DNA from: Akebia trifoliata | Taxonomy: Eukaryota > Streptophyta > Magnoliopsida > Ranunculales > Lardizabalaceae | Reading direction: 5' to 3' | NCBI GenBank assembly: GCA_017979445.1 | Contig: CM030716.1 | Coordinates: 13,987,611-14,051,610, forward strand | Length of the DNA stretch: 64,000 nt | Part shown: positions 58,751-64,000 of the stretch, in pieces | How positions within the stretch are numbered: position 1 is the first letter of the stretch | How the letters are laid out: each line of letters starts with the position of its first letter | Made by a program: the position numbers and the translations under genes | The notes under the pieces: generated by a model | What the model was told of the DNA's origin: nothing | Seen by the model: the letters and a program-made list of their open reading frames with translations, nothing else | The model's database searches: none

Positions 58751-59168
58751 GGGTAAATTACCCTTTGACCCCTGTAGTTTGGCATAATTCCATCTTGACC
58801 CCTAATGTTTTGATAATTACTTACCTCCCTTATAGTTATCTAAGAGGTTCACTTACCCCCATTCCGTCAAATTGCTGTCAACTTAATAGTTAAACTCCTC
58901 TAATAAAGACCATTTTGCCCTTTTTAAAGTGTTATTCTCTTTTATAAACAAAAATAGTGAATAAGGAGTTCAATGAATGTCTAGGCTGGAGCATTTTAAT
59001 TATTGTTTTAAAATTTGTTTTTTAAATAAAATATAACATAAAATAAGAGGGTAAAAATAGTAAAATAACATCTAAATATTACTCCATCAGTGAAAAGGGA
59101 GGTAAGTGCAATTATCAAAATGTTTGGGGGGAAAATGGAATTATAGGTGGTGAAAGTGTAATTTACCC
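58751..59168. mobile_element. 418 bp MITE with long terminal inverted repeats, in the intron upstream of the HxHxDH exon
   Basis: The left end is GGGTAAATTACCCTTTGACC. The right end, complemented, is GGGTAAATTACACTTTCACC. Similarity continues for about 80 bases through 'cataattccatcttgacccc' versus 'tataattccattttcccccc' and 'gataattacttacctccctt'. No ORF is present. A 9 bp duplication expected for a Mutator-type element is not visible, so the family is open. Confidence 0.75.
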
Positions 59169-61011
59169 AAAAAAAATATGCTGGCGCAACATGAATTAAA
59201 CTTGAAGAAGGGTTCATATGCATGAGAAAAATAATTTAGGCAGGTTACTTTTGGTTAGTCATATAGATAATCAAAGACTGCTGCTTTCACTTATCCCAAA
59301 AGTATTAGGTGTATCTAAAGGCTTATCTAGGCCCAAAGAAACACATGTGCAAAAGGGAAGTAAGGACTGTAGGATACAAGATACTTGGTTCAATGAACAA
59401 TGAAGGGAAAAGGGAGCGATATCTAGAAGGGGTTCAACAAACACTTGAGCATCCCTCACTTGGATGGAATTTACGCTACACTCACATATTACAAATAACA
59501 AGGATTCGATGAATAAACTTGGTATACAAGTTTTATACCATAAATTTACTATGAATCTGCATTAGTTATACATTGTTCATAATCTATTGTATCAACATGT
59601 ATCATATATTTTTGACCAAGAATAAGCAAGAAGCTTGACCAAATGGCAGTAAAGAAGCAATGGTGAACTTGATGCAGGTGCAGGGACAGAATGGGGAAAA
59701 AAAACCTTGGTATACCTTAGCTACACTCTACATCCATCCCTCGGGAGAGAACAAGTAGGCCCACTGGATAAAAGGATAAGCTGATCGCATCAGCATGAAT
59801 ATAATCCTCAGATATTATTTTCTAAATAATATCCTCTAGTCTAAGTAGATTTGGGATCTCCTTAAGTTTCTAGAAGTAATTATAGTGGTTCGATTGGATT
59901 TTATTTTATTTTGGATGGGTAAGCTAGACTTGAAACCACAACCTCAAAGTTGCTTTGCAATATGTTCCGCAATAATATATGAGTTGTTTTGAAGGTTAGA
60001 AGTTTATAATATTTTCTTAATGGTATTAAGATTGGGGAGCTTGTTAGTCCATTGAGAGGTCTCTAAACATGTGGGGCACAAGTAGTCCTTTTTTAGTTAA
60101 ATGTTTATGACTTTGGTTTATTTATTTTATTTAGTAGAAAGTTTTCTGCATTGATTAGTCCAACAGTGAACAATGACAGAAAATTTATCATTATTCTGGT
60201 GAGTTTTGAGTGTTTTATTGGGGTTCATTGCAACTGATTGACCTAATTAAGTGTGGAACGATCCTACATATTTGGTGTCAGAGAAACCAGGAGTGCTCGA
60301 TGTATGACAACCAAGTGCTAAGCCTGGATGTGTGAAATGAAAAATGGAGGGTGGACAAAATTTGATTGAAACTGTGAGATACAACAGTTAGTTTCAATAA
60401 CTTTGGTGAAGGTCAAAATAAGGGGCTATATGTTATAGAACTGTGCAAAAGGAGAAGTTGCAAAGGTGGCTATGTCTACACCTTAAATACGTGTTAGCAT
60501 TGGAGTAGATGTAAAACCTATTTACAAACCTAACAACAAGGGATGGTTGATGTTAGAGTGCCAAAATCCACAAAAAAGGGAAAGGAAAATATAACTAGTT
60601 TTGCTTCCAAAAGTCACTTAAATCCATTGTAATTGAATACAGTAACCCATGATCTTATGTCAGGGCAAAGGATCAAGATAGTTCGGGCTGAGATAATGTT
60701 GAGGCAATCTGGATGGTCCAAATCAGGTCACTGTGAGTCATAGCTGACATAAAGGCTGAGTCAGACAACAATATATCATTAAGTCGGACCTGTCATACAT
60801 CAAGCAATTGAATAGATACTTGTGTAAAATATTTAAGGAGTTGAGGGGTGTCGTCTTTGAGGACTTCTTAGGTAGATTGGATTGAGTTTGTAGTATTTCC
60901 TCTGAGTAGTCCCAGTCCTTGTAGGTGCTTATTGTTTGGTTGTCATCTCAACCAACCTCTATATTAGGTAAATCTTAATTACAATTTTATTTATCAAAAG
61001 AGAAAAAAAAT
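59169..61011. other. Intron sequence with a possible LTR remnant
   Basis: 'tttggtgtcagagaaaccag' at about 60,278 resembles a decayed retroelement primer site (TGGTATCAGAGCC), and the preceding 'gtgtggaacgatcctaca' could be an LTR end. No coding piece supports it. The rest shows nothing recognisable. Confidence 0.3.
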
Positions 61012-61595
61012 AGCAAGAATTTATATAGCCAAAACAAATAACGATTAAAAGTAAATAAATAAACAAATCACTAAGATATGATAATATCAACAGCTTCTAA
61101 AAGCCAAAGTTGAATCAAAAAAACAAAACTAAGACCTACAATAAGTTGAATCAATGTGGTAACCTTGGGTTTGTACAATCAATTAAGGTTAGGTTAGGTG
61201 GTTTTAATTTTTATTTTTTTATCGGTATGACCGTTTCTAATAAGATGAATAACTTAACGATGGTGGGAATTCATCCTAGGTCTATGATACCATCACCTGA
61301 GTTAGCAAGAATTTATATTAGCCAAAACAAATAACGATTAAAAGTAAAAAAAAAAAAAAAACAAATAACTAAGATATGATAATATCAACAGCTTCTTAAA
61401 AACAAAGTTGAATAAAAAAAAACAAAACTAGGGCCTACAATAAGTTGAATCAATATCGTAACCTTGGGTTTGCACAATCAGTTAAGTTTAGCTTAGGTGG
61501 TTTTAATTTTTATTTTTTTATTGGTACAACTATTTCTAATAAGATGAATAACTTGATGATGGAGGGAATTCATCCTAGGTCTATGATACCATGAC
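61012..61595. repeat. ~292 bp direct tandem duplication
   Basis: The sequence from 'agcaagaatttatatagcca' (61012) recurs from about 61303, through 'aacaaataacgattaaaagt', 'aatttttatttttttat' and 'gggaattcatcctaggtcta'. The copies differ by scattered substitutions and poly-A length. It lies in the ETHE1 upstream intron or its 5' flank. Confidence 0.9.
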
Positions 61596-62155
61596 TTTAC
61601 AAACTAAGATAGCTGGCACCTTCTAAGGTCAGTTTTGGTATTGTAAAAATAAATCCAACTGGTTATGAAGTGGAATTCAAAACAATTTCAACCCAACCCA
61701 TTGGAGTCCTTATAGCTATAGTCTCATACTAACTCTTGCATATAGATGAAATGTTACCAAGACCCACTATTAAAGTTATATATGCATTCGATATATAAGA
61801 CGATGACGACTTAAGAAGCTTAAGCCAAGAGAAGGCATCTCACTGACTCACACAGATATTACAGAAGTTGGATAAGGGACAGTGTTCAACACATCACATT
61901 CATCATCTTCTTCTATATCAAATCTGACTATGCACCTGCAACCTACCCATATTAAAATCCAAACCCTTGCTTTTGTCTAAAAAGTTGCTAGAAGTAATCT
62001 TCCTTTTCTTCATGGATAAGACCAAAATCATCATTGCATCTCTAAAAGCTACTTATTGGGATTTGATTGCCTCAAATCCATATAAAAAAAAGGCGTTCAG
62101 ATAGAATCAAATACAAAATAAGTTAAATTCATTTGCTTTTTTAGACGTGATTTTA
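61596..62155. other. Stretch without recognisable features
   Basis: No coding or repeat signal was seen. It lies upstream of the first visible ETHE1 exon and is either intron or 5' flank. Confidence 0.4.
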
Positions 62156-62288
62156 TTGGGGAATCTCTTTTGTTGAGGCAAAGCGGATTTTGTGGAGTCT
62201 CACTCCTTTTGCGGTTTGTTGGGGCATTTAGAAGGAGAGGAACATATGCATGTTTGAAGGGAAAGAGATACTTGCTCAAGACTCAAGA
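62156..62288 (+). mobile_element. LINE 3' coding remnant
   Basis: The plus strand reads 'AKRILWSLTPFAVCWGI', stop, 'KERNICMFEGKE'. This matches the C-terminal zinc-binding block of plant LINE reverse transcriptases (typically ...CWxIWxERNxRxFEGKE). It is cut by a TA microsatellite at 62,290. Confidence 0.65.
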
Positions 62289-62289
62289 A

Positions 62290-62316
62290 ATATATATATA
62301 TATATATATATATATT
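62290..62316. repeat. (TA)n microsatellite
   Basis: Twenty-seven bases of pure TA repeat at the junction of two LINE remnants. Confidence 0.9.
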
Positions 62317-62329
62317 GGTAATTATATAT

Positions 62330-62830
62330 TTAATGAAACCAAGCAAAAGATACAAAGCTGGAGGATGAGAAATCCACCAGAAAACAAACAAAAGAAACGG
62401 AAAAAAAGATAGAAAAAGAAGTAGCCCAAAACAACACCATGAGTCGCCGGAATTACAAGGAGCAAACCTCATCCCATCTAAACATGAAATCCTCGAAGAA
62501 CACTCTTTTGAAATCTACATTTAGTTTGCACCAAAAGAAGAGGAGGCCAATAATTTCCAGAATTACATCTCTTGTTAATTGCTCTTGTGGACTTGCTCAA
62601 GATATTATCGTGTCAATCATGGCTTTCTTGTTTTTTAAGGGGAATGTGTTTAAGGGGGTTTTCTCTGAGGATTTCCTTGTAAGATGGGATAAAGTCTGTA
62701 AGCTAGTTAGTACATATTTGTTTTTGGTGGTTGTTGGCCTTGGCTGCCATCTTTGCACTATTTCGTTGGTCATCTCTACCACTTTTTTTCTTTTCCAATA
62801 CAATTTTTTTGCCAATCAAAATAAATAAAT
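62330..62830. mobile_element. Head-to-head pair of LINE 3' tails (inverted repeat)
   Basis: A minus-strand tail (about 62,330-62,560) encodes 'FFEDFMFRWDEVCSL' and a plus-strand tail (about 62,600-62,830) encodes 'FSEDFLVRWDKVCKL'. The DNA around 62,467-62,510 is therefore an imperfect inverted copy of 62,640-62,705 ('catcccatctaaacatgaaa' versus, complemented, 'tatcccatcttacaaggaaa'). The ORF at 62439-62828 crosses both and is not a gene. Confidence 0.6.
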
Positions 62831-63390
62831 ATGATTTTTTTTCCCATTATTTAGAGAACAAAAGAGAGGGTTCAAATTACCAATATAACTTGTTTAGTCA
62901 CCATTGAGATATAGATGATGAAAATGGGGGTAGTGAGATCTGTTGAAGCTTGTGATGATTTTGGTCATCTGACACTTCAGAGGAGAGAGAAATTGGGAGT
63001 AAATAAGGGAGAGATCAGTGAAAAAGAGTGATTTATGTTATATGATTCTCTATATGCAGGGAAAACTACAATACAAAAGCTACAGAGTTGTTGGAAAACA
63101 AGCTAGTACCTGGGTAGTGATGGGTTGTTGGTGGTTCAATGGATTGGGCACGAGTTGAACAATTGGAACTCAACTTGGTTTGTTAGGGTTTAGATTGGAG
63201 CTAATTTTTTATTTTATTTTACTTTTAAATGGAAATGGGATGGTGTTAGTTAGGATGGGATCAGGTTAAGGATAGCCCCAAACACTACTAAAATTAACCT
63301 GTTTCCATCTTTATGGACCAGAAGTTCAAGAAAATAGTACCATAAAACTTTGTAAATTAAAAAAATGCTTACAAATTTTCAAAAAGAATC
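62831..63390. other. Stretch without recognisable features
   Basis: No ETHE1 exon, ORF or repeat could be supported here. Confidence 0.4.
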
Positions 63391-63720
63391 CTTTGGACAT
63401 TAACCCCATTTGTCGTGTGTCGGGGCATTTGGTTGGAGCGGAACACTAGGGTGTTTGATGGGAAGGAGCATTCCCTGCAAGAAGTGATATTATTTATTTC
63501 GGGGTTCCTTTTCTTTTGGGTCAAGCAATTTGGGAGAGGGAGCTTTAGATGGGGGCTTTTTTGTCCTGGCTGAGTTCTGTTTGTGTGGTTCAGTTTTGGG
63601 TGGCTTTGTAGTGTTCTTTTTCCTTTTCTTTTGTGTTTTTTATCTTTTTCTGTTATGTGGCCATCTTGGCCACTTCTTCTCTTTTTATAATAATTTTTTC
63701 TTTGCTTATTAAAAGAAAAC
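63391..63720 (+). mobile_element. LINE 3' end
   Basis: The plus strand encodes 'CRGIWLERNTRVFDGKEHSL' followed by 'QEVILFISGFLFFW', the last conserved block of plant LINE proteins, then a stop. A T-rich tail ends in 'ctttgcttattaaaagaaaa', the poly-A-like end expected of a LINE. Confidence 0.7.
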
Positions 63721-64000
63721 AATTCCATATACATCCATATGATTTTCAACAAATTAATTACAATTTGCTGAATGAAGTTACCAAACCCCATTGATGAATT
63801 CATAAAATATATCCTATACAACCCAATCTAGCATATGGAGAGTTTTCGCAATCATCCTCAATGGATTTTTTTTTTATTCTATCTTTGAAGTCTTGGGATC
63901 AGACTGCTGCCATTTTCCTTCTTCATTGTTAACGAATAAGAGTTTACCCACAGAAAAAGTTAATGTAAATATGTATTTTTTAGGATAACTTGATACCTTT

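Noticed and set aside
62439..62828. 129-codon plus-strand ORF with a hydrophobic C-terminus
   Set aside because: It spans two head-to-head LINE tails, and its hydrophobic end is the pyrimidine-rich LINE tail.

Overview
This is nuclear DNA of a flowering plant. The species cannot be fixed from the window, but the AT-rich background, the plant ETHE1 exons and the retroelement families (Athila, Tat/Ogre, Ty1/copia, plant LINE tails, Tourist-like MITEs) all say angiosperm, probably a eudicot. There are no bacterial-style operons, CRISPR arrays, rRNA or tRNA genes. Almost all of it is decayed transposable elements; one host gene is recognisable.

Host gene (minus strand, 44,562-58,637, running off the upper end): the eight C-terminal coding exons of ETHE1, a mitochondrial persulfide (sulfur) dioxygenase of the metallo-beta-lactamase fold. 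All eight exons join in frame and keep the iron-binding residues. One intron uses a GC-AG splice pair, one exon is only 25 bp, and one intron is 11,830 bp long because it is packed with retroelements. The first exon(s), with the transit peptide, were not found and probably lie beyond position 64,000.

Left part (1-12,802): a degenerate Tat/Ogre-type Ty3 element on the minus strand. Its 3' LTR fills roughly 1-3,095 and carries a nested MITE. The internal region (3,096-10,746) has a large array of 33-34 bp hairpin-forming repeats and an integrase remnant. The 5' LTR (10,747-11,291) has lost most of its length. A further LTR-like block (11,292-12,802) cuts into the integrase of an Athila element.

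Middle part (12,803-35,880): a nested stack. An Athila element (pol at 12,803-15,296, gag at 34,768-35,880, minus strand) is split by a 19.5 kb Ogre-type element (15,297-34,767) with a perfect 5 bp target duplication, GGTTC. That element carries ORF1, gag, protease, RT, two RNase H domains and integrase, all on the minus strand and all broken. Its gag is split in turn by a 1,231 bp solo LTR with its own perfect duplication, AGGAC.

From 35,880 to 44,430 there are AT-rich sequence, LTR and gag remnants, and a Harbinger-like MITE with a long TA tract, but no gene I can support.

Within the 11.8 kb ETHE1 intron: a plus-strand Ty1/copia element (copia A, 47.5-57.9 kb) is split by a minus-strand copia element (copia B, 53.2-57.3 kb) and by a short LTR element (about 49.5-53.1 kb). 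The only protein-like content of that short element is a plant-mobile-domain-like ORF on the strand opposite to its LTRs. Beyond 58,637 the upstream intron holds a 418 bp inverted-repeat MITE, a 292 bp tandem duplication and several LINE 3' tails, two of them head to head.

I see no clearly new functional system. The points most worth a second look are the hairpin repeat arrays with paired base changes, the antisense plant-mobile-domain ORF inside an LTR element, and the unusual splicing and TE load of ETHE1.
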